From Callorhinus ursinus (taxonomy: Eukaryota > Chordata > Mammalia > Carnivora > Otariidae), in NCBI RefSeq assembly GCF_003265705.1, contig NW_020313044.1:3507644-3571643 (forward strand): a stretch of DNA of 64,000 bases. The letters run 5' to 3'. Made by a program: the position numbers and the translations under genes. The notes beneath the pieces were generated by a model that ran no database searches, was not told the DNA's origin, and was given only the letters and a program-made list of their open reading frames with translations. Positions 36,001 through 64,000 of the stretch are shown here, piece after piece (position 1 is the stretch's first letter; each line of letters begins with the position of its first letter).

Positions 36001-37457
36001 CTAAGTTGCTCTTTATATTCCGTGCTGGCAGGGCCTGGAGTCATTTACTCTTTCTCCTCCCCCTAGCTTTTCCTACTCTTGCCAAGAGGGAGAAACGAAG
36101 GAGCTCTGGTCCTCAGGTCACCACCTCAAATCCTGCCGAGCCGTGGCCTTCTCTGAAGATGGACAGAGTGAGTATTGGGCAAGGCAGCCGGCCAGCAATC
36201 TGTTGGCAAGGGAGCAATGAGCAGCACCATGACCTGGGCACGTTTCCCCCCAGAACTTGTCACTGTCTCCAAGGACAAAGCCATCCATGTCCTAGATGTG
36301 GAGCAAGGCCGACTGGAAAGACGCATTTCCAAGGCTCATGGGTAAGGGGAGCTAATTGTGTTGAGGTCAAGTGTAAGGTGGTAGGTTCCTCCTGGGACAA
36401 AATGCTTCAAGAAGCTCTGTGTCTCTAGTGCCCCCATCAACAGTCTGCTGCTGGTAGATGAGAATGTCCTGGCCACTGGGGATGACACGGGTGGCATCCG
36501 GCTCTGGGACCAGCGGAAGGAGGGCCCCTTAATGGAAATGCGGCAGCATGAGGAGTATATCGCTGACATGGCCCTGGACCCAGCCAAGAAGCTCCTGCTT
36601 ACAGCCAGGTACAGCCTCAAAGCCGCCTCCCTTTCCCTTTCCTGTTAATGCTCCCTCCTTCGATGGGAGCTTTGGCCAAGCCTGCTACTCTCTTCTCTCT
36701 ACAGCGGGGATGGCTGCCTGGGTGTCTTCAACATCAGGCGACGCCGGTTTGAACTGCTCTCAGAGCCTCAGTCTGGAGACCTGACCTCTGTCACTCTGAT
36801 GAAAGTACATCTCGGTATGGGGGTTGGGAAGTACGATAGGGATCTGTTCTGACAGGGCCCCCACAGACATGGTTTTATTTCCTGCAGTATGGGAAGAAGG
36901 TGGCCTGTGGCTCCAGTGAAGGCACCATCTACCTCTTCAACTGGGATGGCTTTGGGGCCACAAGTGATCGGTTTGCCCTAAGAGCTGAGTCTATTGACTG
37001 CATGGTTCCAGTCACTGAGAGCCTGCTGTGCACTGGTTCCACCGATGGAGTCATCAGGTGAGAGAGGCCAGGACGGCCCTGAGATCACGCGAGGGGCGGA
37101 CCGAACCAGCCAAGACCAAACACTCTTTTCTCTCTGCCCAGGGCTGTCAGTATCCTGCCGAACCGTGTGGTGGGCAGCGTGGGCCAGCATGCCGGGGAGC
37201 CTGTGGAGAAGCTGGCCCTCTCCCACTGCGGCCACTTCCTGGCCAGCAGTGGCCACGACCAGCGCCTCAAGTTCTGGAACATGGCCCAGCTGCGGGCTGT
37301 GGTGGTAGACGACTACCGCCGGCGCAAGAAAAAGGGAGGGCCGCTGCGGGCGCTGAGCAGCAAGGCTTGGAGCACAGCCGACTTCTTTGCGGGACTGAGG
37401 GAAGAGGGAGAAGACTGCACAGCTCAGGCGGAGGACAGTGAGGAGGACAGTGACTGA
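33054..37457 (+). CDS. WDR55: WDR55, nucleolar WD-repeat protein
   Basis: Seven exons: 33054-33244, 36067-36167, 36254-36341, 36429-36608, 36705-36804, 36888-37057 and 37142-37457, 381 aa (human 383). WDR55 is a nucleolar WD40 protein linked to ribosomal RNA processing. The N-terminal acidic leader ([17 protein letters not shown]) precedes seven WD-type blades from about residue 40, for example [36 protein letters not shown] and [15 protein letters not shown]. The Lys/Arg run RRRKKK and an acidic C-terminus follow. K-Y-G-K-K across the exon 5-6 join replaces human K-W-G-K-K. Intron 1 (33245-36066) contains L2 pieces, a Tigger-type transposon and a SINE. The frame stays open upstream of the ATG but has no earlier ATG. 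Confidence 0.96.
33560..33960 (+). repeat. L2-like LINE fragment in WDR55 intron 1
   Basis: AACCCCTCAGTAGTTTACC, TTAGGGTCTTGGCCATCTGG and CCTTCTGCCTGGAAAAC resemble an L2 body and 3' end. A further L2-like piece lies at about 34960-35250. Confidence 0.6.
34401..34815 (-). mobile_element. Tigger1-like DNA transposon, internally deleted
   Basis: The left end CAGGCATATCTCTGAGATAT and the right end (minus strand) CAGGCATACCTCCTTTTATT match Tigger-family (pogo/mariner group) termini. The transposase region is missing. Confidence 0.8.
35591..35766 (-). repeat. Can-SINE (WDR55 intron 1)
   Basis: Minus-strand SINE with a short internal deletion before GAGTCGATCC, ending ACGCCCC. Confidence 0.9.
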
Positions 37458-37683
37458 GGGTATGAGCCGAGGCTCAAGATAGGTCCCCCCCCCGGGCACG
37501 TCTTGCTTCCTGGGCTGGATACCCAGAGAGGCTACAAACTTGTAACGCTCCTGTGCGGTGCGCAAAGCTGCAGAGCCAGAGGCTCGGACGGAGGGCGCTG
37601 CGGCAGCCGCTCCCTCGGCCAGTGTGAGAGAAGCCCACAGCTGGGGCAAGACAGCACGGACACACAGGTACGCCAACCGGGGG

Positions 37684-37689
37684 TTTAAT
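37684..37689 (-). terminator. DND1: DND1 poly(A) signal (ATTAAA)
   Basis: ATTAAA on the minus strand about 470 bases past the DND1 stop. It lies upstream of the likely WDR55 signal, so the two 3' UTRs probably overlap. Confidence 0.6.
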
Positions 37690-37798
37690 ATAAATACAAC
37701 CAGCAGGGAAGAACCCAAAATCACACACACCATAACCGGAATGTCACGTACTGGGGACACAAGGCAGATTTCTGACCCTCTGGCTCAGCCAGCCTCCA

Positions 37799-37804
37799 AA
37801 TAAA
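37799..37804 (+). terminator. WDR55: WDR55 poly(A) signal (AATAAA)
   Basis: First canonical AATAAA on the plus strand after the WDR55 stop, about 340 bases on. A weaker TATAAA at 37689 is an alternative. Confidence 0.6.
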
Positions 37805-38153
37805 ATCAACAAAGATGACAAATCAAGAAAATAAGAAGTGAGATTCATACAAAGCTGTGGGAGAAGAGGGGGGGTGTTTGTCTATCACACAGAGAATGGC
37901 CAAGGAATACCGTGGGGCCAGGTGAGACCCCGGGCCGGGAGGGGGAAAGCAAGGGTCCCTCGCCACAACTTAGCCAAACCTGAGCTTTCCCAGGCCTCCT
38001 GGGGCCCTGCCCCAGCTGGGAGGCTGTGTCAGAGGTAGGGCGTGGCCCGTGCTCCTCCTCTTTGAGATCAGACGGCGGCTGCCCAGGCCTGCTGGGCTGG
38101 GGACTAACACAAGCCCTGCCAGCTCGTGCAGGCTGCCTGTGAAGAGGACAGGG

Positions 38154-40435
38154 TCACTGCTTAACCACGGTACCTGCCTCAGCTCCAGCAGACCGTACAA
38201 GGCTGGCTCCTGACTCCCTCAGTGCCTCTAGCATCCTGGCAGACACAGCATCCTTAGCCACCTCGTGCCCATCCTGCCCGTCCGGGGCCAGCACCACCCA
38301 GATGAGGCCGCTGAAGGGCACTGGGTGCCCAGGGATCACCACCTGGTACCAGAAGCGGTGCCAGCCGGCAGGGCCTGTGCCCAGACACTTGGTGAGGAAC
38401 ACGGGGCTGCCCAGCTTCATCCGTTGGCACAACAGCTGCAGGGCAGCCCGAGCCCCTTGGGACTTTAGCTTGTCCCTGGCTGGGGCCAGCCGACTGCCCT
38501 CTGGCTGTAGGCTCTGCAGTGAGGGACCCATGAGTTGCTGGCGGAGTCGCTGCTTCAGGTCTGGCTTAAGCCACTCCACTGCCACCTGCTCTCCACAGAG
38601 GCGTGACTGCCCTGCAGGGAAAAGGCAGAGACAAGGGGAGGTCTAAGCCCTGGATCCAAGCTCCCAGGCCCTGTGAACCCTTTGGGGTCCACGCGGCCTG
38701 TTTAATTTCTAGCCTTCCCATTTCCTGGTGGTGTGACCTTGGGCGAGTTAACTTCTCCAAGCTTCTTTGTGTTTCTTTGAAAAGGGGGTGTAGTAGCTGC
38801 TACCTTCTAAGTTTCCTTATTGGAGTGCTGGTGGATGCAGGCTTTGTCTACCTCATAACCATCATAATAGCTAACCTTTACTGTGACTACCTGCCACGAC
38901 TCAGGAAATGTACTAAGTGCCACCTAATTCTCACAACAGCCTGAGGTAGCAAGCTCTATAGTAGATAAAAGGTAGACTCTGTAGGACTGCCTAGGGCGAA
39001 TTAATTTCTCTCAAAACCCTCTCTTCCTATCTAAAAGAGGGAGATCATTCTGTGTTTCATTGGAATGTTGGAGACTAAGTTACGAGCTAATGCCTGGGAA
39101 GTGTTAAGGTAGATGGTAGGTACCTGGTAGCACCAGCGGAAAATAAAAATCTGTCATATATAGTATGACGTCGAAAACTCAGACAGGCTTTACCCTACGA
39201 TCTTGCTTTACCCCCTATGCTGACGTAAAAGTGCATGGCGAAATGTGGTTGGCCCCCACCAGCAGCAACCCCCCCCCCCCCCGCCCCGCAGCCTTGCCCC
39301 CCTACCTTCCACCAGGGCTTTTTTGGCCATGGCGGCGGCGCGGTGCGAGTTGAACTTGAGCAGCGCAATTTGCGCGGGCGCCAGCCCGGGGCTGGGCATC
39401 AGCAGCGCCTCCTGCAGGCCGGGACCCAGGGGCTGCAGCGCGAGCAGCAGCGCTCGGCGGCTCAGCCCCAAGGGCAGCCCGTCCACACTCAGCTCGCACT
39501 TCTCCGTGCTGCGGCACACGAGCAGCGGGCAGGCCGGCCGCAGCGGGTGGTTGTGCAGCGTGGCGATGGCCGCCTGGGCGCCGCGCCGCGAGCTGTAGCG
39601 CGCGTAGGCGAAGCCGCGGTTCAGGCCGCTGAAGGTCATCATCAGGCGGAACTCGTAGAGGCGGCCGACGCGCTGGAACAGTGGGATCAGCTGGTGCTCG
39701 TACACGTCCTGGGGCAGCCGCCCGATAAACACCTCTGACCCGGCCGGCGGCGGGCTGCCCACCCAGCCTGGGGGAAGGGGCGAGAAGGGGCACCGTCATC
39801 CTCCGGGACGGCTCCGGGTTTCCGGCCCGGCCACCCAGCGCGAGGGGGCCTATGAGCAAACGTCCGTGAAATGGGTGCAGCACTCGCACCCCGAGTCGTT
39901 GGCATAACCGGCTGCCTAGCTAACAATGCGGCTGGCGCAGAGTAAGTGCACCTTAAGGCTGGCTCCCTCCTCGGGGGCGGGGGGCAAGGTGGGTGGCCGG
40001 AGAGCCACAGACAAGTTTCCTCAGCTGCTTGATTGGAAGGGGTGCAACGGGTAGAGATTTCTGCCTGCGGGGCACTGGGCTAGGCCCCTCCCCCAGAGGG
40101 TGCCGGTCGGGACCGTGGAGGCTGGCGGGGCCCGGCAGGCCTAGTAGGGCTGGGACGTACCTGGGGGTGGCCCGCCATACTTCCTCTGCCCGTTCACCTG
40201 CACCAGGCGGATGCCCGTCTCCCTGACCCACGCCTCCAACGCCGCCTTGTTCTCGGGATTCACCCTCTCACACCACAGCTGAAGGCGAAAAGGCAGGTTG
40301 GAATGGCGGATCGCCGCGCCCGCCCCCCACCTCGCCTGTGCAGCCGGAGCCCAAAGGGCCACTTCTCCCTGCGCAGGTGGCGCTGGTCGAGCCCTCTGGC
40401 CAGCCACTTACCTCACACTCCCGCTTGGACTGCAT
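38154..40435 (-). CDS. DND1: DND1, germ-cell RNA-binding protein
   Basis: Four exons on the minus strand: 40412-40435, 40161-40278, 39306-39767 and 38154-38611, 353 aa as in human. DND1 binds U-rich 3' UTRs and acts with NANOS in germ-cell survival; it also blocks or recruits mRNA decay. RRM1 (about 58-136) shows RNP2 VFIGRL and RNP1 RGFAYARY. A diverged RRM2 follows ([18 protein letters not shown]), then a C-terminal double-stranded RNA-binding-like domain (about 255-330). The exon 1 peptide MQSKRECE is short, as in human. Intron 3 (38612-39305) has a MIR-like piece (38690-38960) and a C-run at about 39270-39283. The gene is GC rich and lies downstream of HARS1 on the same strand. Confidence 0.96.
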
Positions 40436-40600
40436 GGCTCTCTCGCCGGCCCGTCGGTGCCCCCTTTATAACCTCCTCCGCATCTGCCTCTGGAAGCTTC
40501 CCTAGTCCTCCTCCCCCCAAGCTCTCATTGGCTCTGAGCACGACCCCGCCCCCCAAGGGGGTGGGGATACCCCACTGCACGTGCGCCGCGGGAACCTCGG
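40436..40600 (-). promoter_or_regulatory. DND1: DND1 CpG-rich promoter region
   Basis: CpG-rich sequence just upstream of the DND1 ATG with a GCACGTGC motif near 40578, GC boxes (ACCCCGCCCCCC) and an AT-rich TATAA on the minus strand near 40468. HARS1 ends about 240 bp further on. Confidence 0.45.
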
Positions 40601-40850
40601 ACCCTCAGGTGAAAGCTAGAAGCCGTAACTGGTGAGTGTGCCGGCAGCCCAGCTCTTAGGGCACGGATGTGCGCTGGAGGCAGGAACCTCAGCAGCACCC
40701 TTCACCCCGGGGAGGCGCCCGTGGGGCCTACTGTCAGTCTTTCGCCCCACTTTCCCACAGCTCAAGTGGTTGGAATGGGAGGCCCAGGCTCCCACAGGGA
40801 AGGCAGGGCTAGACAATAGTGACACAGGCAGGCTCCAGTGGTTGAGTCAT

Positions 40851-40856
40851 TTTATT
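40851..40856 (-). terminator. HARS1: HARS1 poly(A) signal (AATAAA)
   Basis: AATAAA on the minus strand, 314 bases past the HARS1 stop. Confidence 0.8.
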
Positions 40857-41169
40857 GGACCTTCAAGGATTAGGGGGGAACATTCCCTCCATCTGGTTAG
40901 GGTCCTGCAGTGACGACCATCTTAGGCTCGGTCCCTGGAGCACAGACTGGACTAAGCCCCCAGGACCTCCTGTGGAAAAATTGTGTACTACCTGGCCACT
41001 TTTGCCTGGGATTACCAATAAAATAATCATAATAAAAAGTCTCCGTTCTGACCACCGTTCAGGTCTTTCTGCTGGAACAGAAGTGTGCAAAGCTGTTAAG
41101 TATATATGCAGAGTCTTGTCTTCGCCTCGCATGGTGCCAGTCCCACTTTCCCCTGATAGTTTGCTCAAC

Positions 41170-53860
<12,691 letters not shown>

Positions 53861-54202
53861 ACTGAGGCCAACCGGCGATGAGCGTTGCCTAGATCGGCCC
53901 TCGGTGCCGCAGCCTCAGCTCGGACAACTTCCGGCTATCGAGTCACTGGTCCGCATGCCTAGAGAGCCTCCGCCGAGCACAACAACCACTTCCGGCTACT
54001 ACCGGAAGTGCTGAAGCTGAAACGGAGCCTGAGAGGTTTGGAGCCATCCTTCAGGCTTTGGAAGGTGCGGAAGTGATCGCATTTTCGCTGGTGCTACGAC
54101 TACCCTCTACAGCGCTCTGCACCCTTACTGGGGTGGGGTCCAACCTGCCTCGTTCTCAGGTTCTTTGGCTCCTGTCTCGGAAAGGCGGCCTCCTGTTACG
54201 CG
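53861..54202. promoter_or_regulatory. HARS1/HARS2 bidirectional promoter
   Basis: The start codons are 342 bp apart and head to head. Three ETS-type cores are present: ACTTCCGG at 53927-53934 and 53988-53995, and CCGGAAGT at 54002-54009, the last two facing each other. The DNA is CpG rich with no TATA box, so both synthetases likely share control. Confidence 0.82.
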
Positions 54203-60294
<6,092 letters not shown>

Positions 60295-61018
60295 TTCTTG
60301 CCTGCTTGCCACCTGCTGCTCTTTCTAGAGGATGTTTCTTCTAGGGCTGAGTTCCCGACGGAATTCACAACTGCTGGCCAGGATGGGTGACAAGTTCCTC
60401 GGCCTCCTCCATCCTTTCTGGGTACAGAACTGTAGGAGGCTCTGAGGACTCCTGGGCTAGTGTGAGCAGCTATTCTGCGTGGATGCAGATGGCTGGTATG
60501 TGAAAGAGACATGCTCTAACTGCAGAGACAGATGGCAGATTTGAAGTGCCATTGAATGCTGCCAAGAGGTGCGGAGATGGTTGCTTTGAGCAAGGCTCTA
60601 GGAAAGTTGCCTCAGGCTGAGACCATTGAGATCAGACAGATACTTGACCTTCCACTATGGCTTCTGAACCAGATTTTGGGATATTTGTCCACAGCCTGCC
60701 CTTAGCTTGTCCAGGGAGTTTTGGGAGACAGCAAGGAAGGGGCAAATGGCTGCTTGCTTCTTTGTTTGAGGACAAATATGCTATCCTAAGGGCATAGCAG
60801 TGCTCATTTTGATGTGACATCTCTCTAGTCCATTCACTGTTAATAGAGTGAGGCTGTCTGTTCAGTAATCTTGAATGTTGAATTTAATAGGTGACTGATA
60901 AAATGGTATAATCTTTTGAGATTTTGGAGACCATTTCTTGTGCCAGAATTACTGCTTGACTATATTCCATGTTCTCCTAGGGAGGTGGCTGTTCTAGAAG
61001 TGATTGGATAATATATTA

Positions 61019-61024
61019 AATAAA
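61019..61024 (+). terminator. HARS2: HARS2 poly(A) signal (AATAAA)
   Basis: AATAAA in an A/T-rich context 725 bases after the stop. A second AATAAA at 61405-61410 could extend the UTR. Confidence 0.65.
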
Positions 61025-61039
61025 ATATTAAATATAGTT

Positions 61040-61700
61040 TGGGTGATTTGTTATCGGGAGATTGGTTTGCATAGGCCGTAGAAAACGCTGGAGAGTACAC
61101 TGGAAAATTATGAGAGCTAGGAGCAACCACCCAAGGGTGATGCTTCTGTATTCAGTGAAGGGAGCAGTCACAGTTCCCCAGTGCTCCCCACTCCCCTCCC
61201 CCCCCAACTTGGAGACACAGTCATGTCTAAATCTACATATAGTGAGCCATCTGCCAGAGTTCTATACCCTACAGTGTTGCTGATGACTGGCCTTTCCAAG
61301 TCCAATCATGTTGATTAAATTGTGCCCTATAGATTGAATGACTATTATAAAGTTCTTCACTGAAGGAAAGATGAGTTAACTGAAGGGTGATAGCATTGCT
61401 GCAAAAATAAAGAGACTGTGCAAAAAAAAAAAAAAACGCTCTCTACCTATGCTCTGGGAAGGCTGCAACTTAAAAAACACTAGTGTCGGGGCCATATCTT
61501 CAGTGCATACAGGTAATGGGGCAGCTAGAGGCTCCTGATAACCAATTCAGCCTTAAAGAAAATTTAGAAATTCTTGGCAAACGCACGCAAAATTGATTAG
61601 GCTAGATCAGAGGGCACTGATTTGAACCGTTTCCTTGTTTGTAAAATAGACGAGTTGAACTAAATCAGCCCTTCGATGCTTGTTTAGGAAGCCAAGGCAA
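61040..61700. other. HARS2-ZMAT2 intergenic stretch
   Basis: No exon or SINE was found. AATAAA at 61405-61410 is followed 12 bases later by a run of about 14 A, like a retroposed or alternative transcript end. Confidence 0.45.
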
Positions 61701-61744
61701 AAACCATTTGTAGGTGCCCTTACTTCCGTGTTGCTTCACCGTTT

Positions 61745-61934
61745 CCATGCGCATGCGCCATTTCCTCGGGGCAGAGGAGGGGCCGACAAGCCTATTTTAG
61801 AAGCGCTCCAGTCCTTAGCTTGTTTAGAACGCGAGACACTAAGCTTATTGGAGGGGAAGCTTGCTTTACGGCTCAAGGCCGCTTTTTACGTCATTTTCCG
61901 GCTTCCCATTCACTTCGCAGTGCTCGCAGTGAAG
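61745..61934 (+). promoter_or_regulatory. ZMAT2: ZMAT2 promoter
   Basis: TGCGCATGCGCC at 61748-61759 matches the NRF1 palindrome. TACGTCA (about 61887-61893, CRE-like) and TTTTCCGGCTTCC (ETS-like) lie 20-50 bp before the ATG. Confidence 0.65.
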
Positions 61935-63783
61935 ATGGCGTCGGGCAGCGGGGTAGGTGTTGTGTGTGAGGAGGCTTTGGTCGGGGGGCAGGGGGTGGCT
62001 TCTCAGCGCGGAATATCCTGCACCCGATTGGCTTCTCAACACCTCCTTGCGGTCCAGTTGCCTGGGTTCAAGAGCTTCCCTGTGGGGTCCTGGCGCAGGG
62101 TCTGTGGAATCCCGGAGGTCTTTCGGGTTGGGGTCCTGAGGCCACCTCAGCCTCCTGGTGAGGTCCGGAGAGTCTTCGCTCTCTACAGGTCCGGGGGTCG
62201 CCTTGCCAGCGTGGACGCGGTTCCTTCCGTTCTTCTAGGGGTTGGATATGATTAGCAACGAATCCTGAGCGCTTTTCTTCCTACAGACAAAAAACTTGGA
62301 CTTTCGCCGAAAGTGGGACAAAGATGAATATGAGAAGCTCGCCGAGAAGAGGCTCACGGAAGAGAGAGAAAAGAAGGATGGTGGGTGCCTACTCCAACAA
62401 GGGCTATGGGTATCGTAGAGGCGAAGCCATAGCTGGAGAGCGGGTGGGGAGTTGAAATGCGGTGTCCTCATACCCTGTGTATCCTCTGGCAGAGTGTTGC
62501 CTCCCTGGTTCTCGATTTCTTAGTGTATAAAAATGAGAGCGAGGAAGTGGACTGAAGCGGTTTTGAGGTGTTTTCCAGCTCCGTTTCCTCTGCTTTCTTG
62601 CCGACCTTTTGCTTAGCTCATTTCCTACTTTCCTCAAGTACAAAGAAGAGAGTAGAATCTTGGGTAGAGAAAAGGACTATTTTGCTGCTGTGCATTACTG
62701 TTATTGAAGATACTCTTTCCCTTAAAGTCACTTAAGGGGAAGAACATAATTGGCCCAATCAAGACCTTGCCCTATAGTCTGAGAAGAGCAAGGGTACTCA
62801 CCAAGGAATGTGTGATTGTTTAAGCTGGTGGTTAGTAGTACTGTCCTCTATGTTTTGTATAGTGTCAGGGAGTTGGTTCTCCTTTCCTAGATAGAGATTC
62901 CAATATACAAAAAGAAATCTTACTTTTTCATCTGTTTTCAAACATATGCATTCTTCTTTCACTTAACTTTCACACCACCTTGCACACACTAATCCTTTTA
63001 GTTTTGATGTAATTTGTACAGTAGTGCCAAGTATGTAACAGATATTTCCTGAATGTTAGTCCCCTATTAAAAATTTTCCCAGCCCTCTGAAGATTGCTTT
63101 TGTTTATGCTTGGAGTATCTGTGCGAAGGTATTACTGAATATCTTTGCTTTTATTTAATTTTCTAATCTTTTTTTAAAAAGATTTTATTTGAGAGAGAGA
63201 GCACAAGCAGGGTGAGGGGCAGAGGGAGAAGCAGACTACCTGCAAGCAGGGAACCTGATGCGGGAGTTGATCCCAGGACCCTAGATCATGACCTGATCTG
63301 AAGGCAGATGCTTAACCAACTGAACCACCCAGGCGCCCCTCCTTGCTTTTCTTTTAAAAGTTTGCTTTTTGTGAAAATTAGGAACTCCCTTCAATTCAGC
63401 TAATCAATAAATAAAAAACTTTGCTTTTAGACTTGTTGATTTTAAAGTGATAAAAGCTCTAGAGAGTTTAGGGATTGCTTATCATTTTTCCTGTGTTGCG
63501 ATTCTCCCCTAGCTGCTGCTAGAAGTGCTCATTGTGTTCCTTGGTTCAGGCTCAAGAAAGAGAGTAGACATCTGTATTTCGGGTTTCATGCACTTTTTTT
63601 TTCCTTTCTCCTTAAGAAACTGTAATATTAAAGGGACTTCTTTCTCTATTATATTTTAGGAAAACCAGTGCAGCCAGTCAAACGGGAGCTTCTCCGGCAT
63701 AGAGACTATAAGGTGGACCTGGAATCCAAGCTTGGGAAGACAATTGTCATTACCAAGACCACGCCACAATCTGAGATGGGAGG
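61935..63783 (+). CDS. ZMAT2: ZMAT2 (Snu23 orthologue), 5' part
   Basis: Three exons are inside the window: 61935-61952, 62287-62380 and 63660-63783. They encode about 79 residues of the 199-aa human protein, from MASGSG to TTPQSEMGG. The next exon would start the Cys2His2 matrin-type zinc finger (YYCNVCD in human) and lies beyond 64000. ZMAT2 is a nuclear U4/U6.U5 tri-snRNP and spliceosomal B-complex component, the orthologue of yeast Snu23. The visible part has the [20 protein letters not shown] stretch of the family. Like IK, it acts in B-complex maturation. Intron 2 (62381-63659) holds one SINE. Confidence 0.95.
63170..63339 (-). repeat. Can-SINE (ZMAT2 intron 2)
   Basis: Minus-strand SINE with a small body deletion, ending CCACCCAGGCGCCCC. 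Confidence 0.92.
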
Positions 63784-64000
63784 GTGAGTGACTTTTCGTC
63801 TTTCTCAGGAGCCAGAAATAAACTGGCTATGTTGGTTTTAGCAAGTGTTGAGGAGGTTCTCTGGCCCCAGGAGAACAACCATGTTACCTATAATTCTACC
63901 TGTATATTTTTCTCTCCTCCCCACCCCAAGGCCGCAACTAAACATAGTAGTGTCGCTACACTCTGTAGGCCTCTTCATATTAGTGTTGTCACTACTTCTT

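Noticed and set aside
39302..39889. 195-codon frame overlapping DND1 exon 3
   Set aside because: A GC-rich shadow in another frame of DND1, which is firmly identified.

Overview
This is mammalian nuclear DNA. Its many tRNA-derived Can-SINEs (head GGCGCCTGGGTGGCTCAG, CT-rich tail, AATAAATAAAATCTT end) point to a carnivore. The absence of typical dog SINEC_Cf and cat-type SINE sequences suggests an arctoid caniform (bear, seal or mustelid group). That lineage call is inference; carnivore is well supported. Gene content and order match the human 5q31.3 block CD14-TMCO6-NDUFA2-IK-WDR55-DND1-HARS1-HARS2-ZMAT2.

Layout. 1-4.9 kb: intergenic, an old L1 broken up by SINEs, plus L2 pieces. 4.9-6.4 kb: CD14 (minus). 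6.4-10.3 kb: intergenic with SINEs, a MIR and a diverged local duplication. 10.5-16.1 kb: TMCO6 (plus, 12 coding exons), tail to tail with NDUFA2 (minus, 16.2-18.3 kb). NDUFA2 is head to head with IK (plus, 18.6-30.9 kb, 20 coding exons). 33.0-37.8 kb: WDR55 (plus), tail to tail with DND1 (minus, 37.7-40.4 kb). 40.8-53.9 kb: HARS1 (minus, 13 exons), head to head with HARS2 (plus, 54.2-61.0 kb, 13 exons). 61.9 kb to the end: the first three exons of ZMAT2 (plus).

I rebuilt all nine genes exon by exon. Eight have complete coding sequence in one frame, with lengths equal to or within two residues of human (CD14 373, TMCO6 493, NDUFA2 99, IK 555, WDR55 381, DND1 353, HARS1 509, HARS2 505 aa); ZMAT2 is cut by the window. 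Most are housekeeping genes: spliceosome (IK, ZMAT2), complex I (NDUFA2), nucleolus (WDR55), and cytosolic and mitochondrial His-tRNA charging (HARS1, HARS2). CD14 (innate immunity) and DND1 (germ line) are tissue specific. Close packing gives two bidirectional promoters and two convergent 3' ends.

I see no previously undescribed multi-gene system. The most notable signals are a U12-type intron in IK with apparent AT-AT ends, matching U12-type introns in HARS1 and HARS2, an inverted repeat around the TMCO6 exon 1 donor, a 46-bp duplication in two HARS1 introns, and several nested or fold-back SINEs. Comparisons with human proteins rest on remembered sequences, not on a database search.
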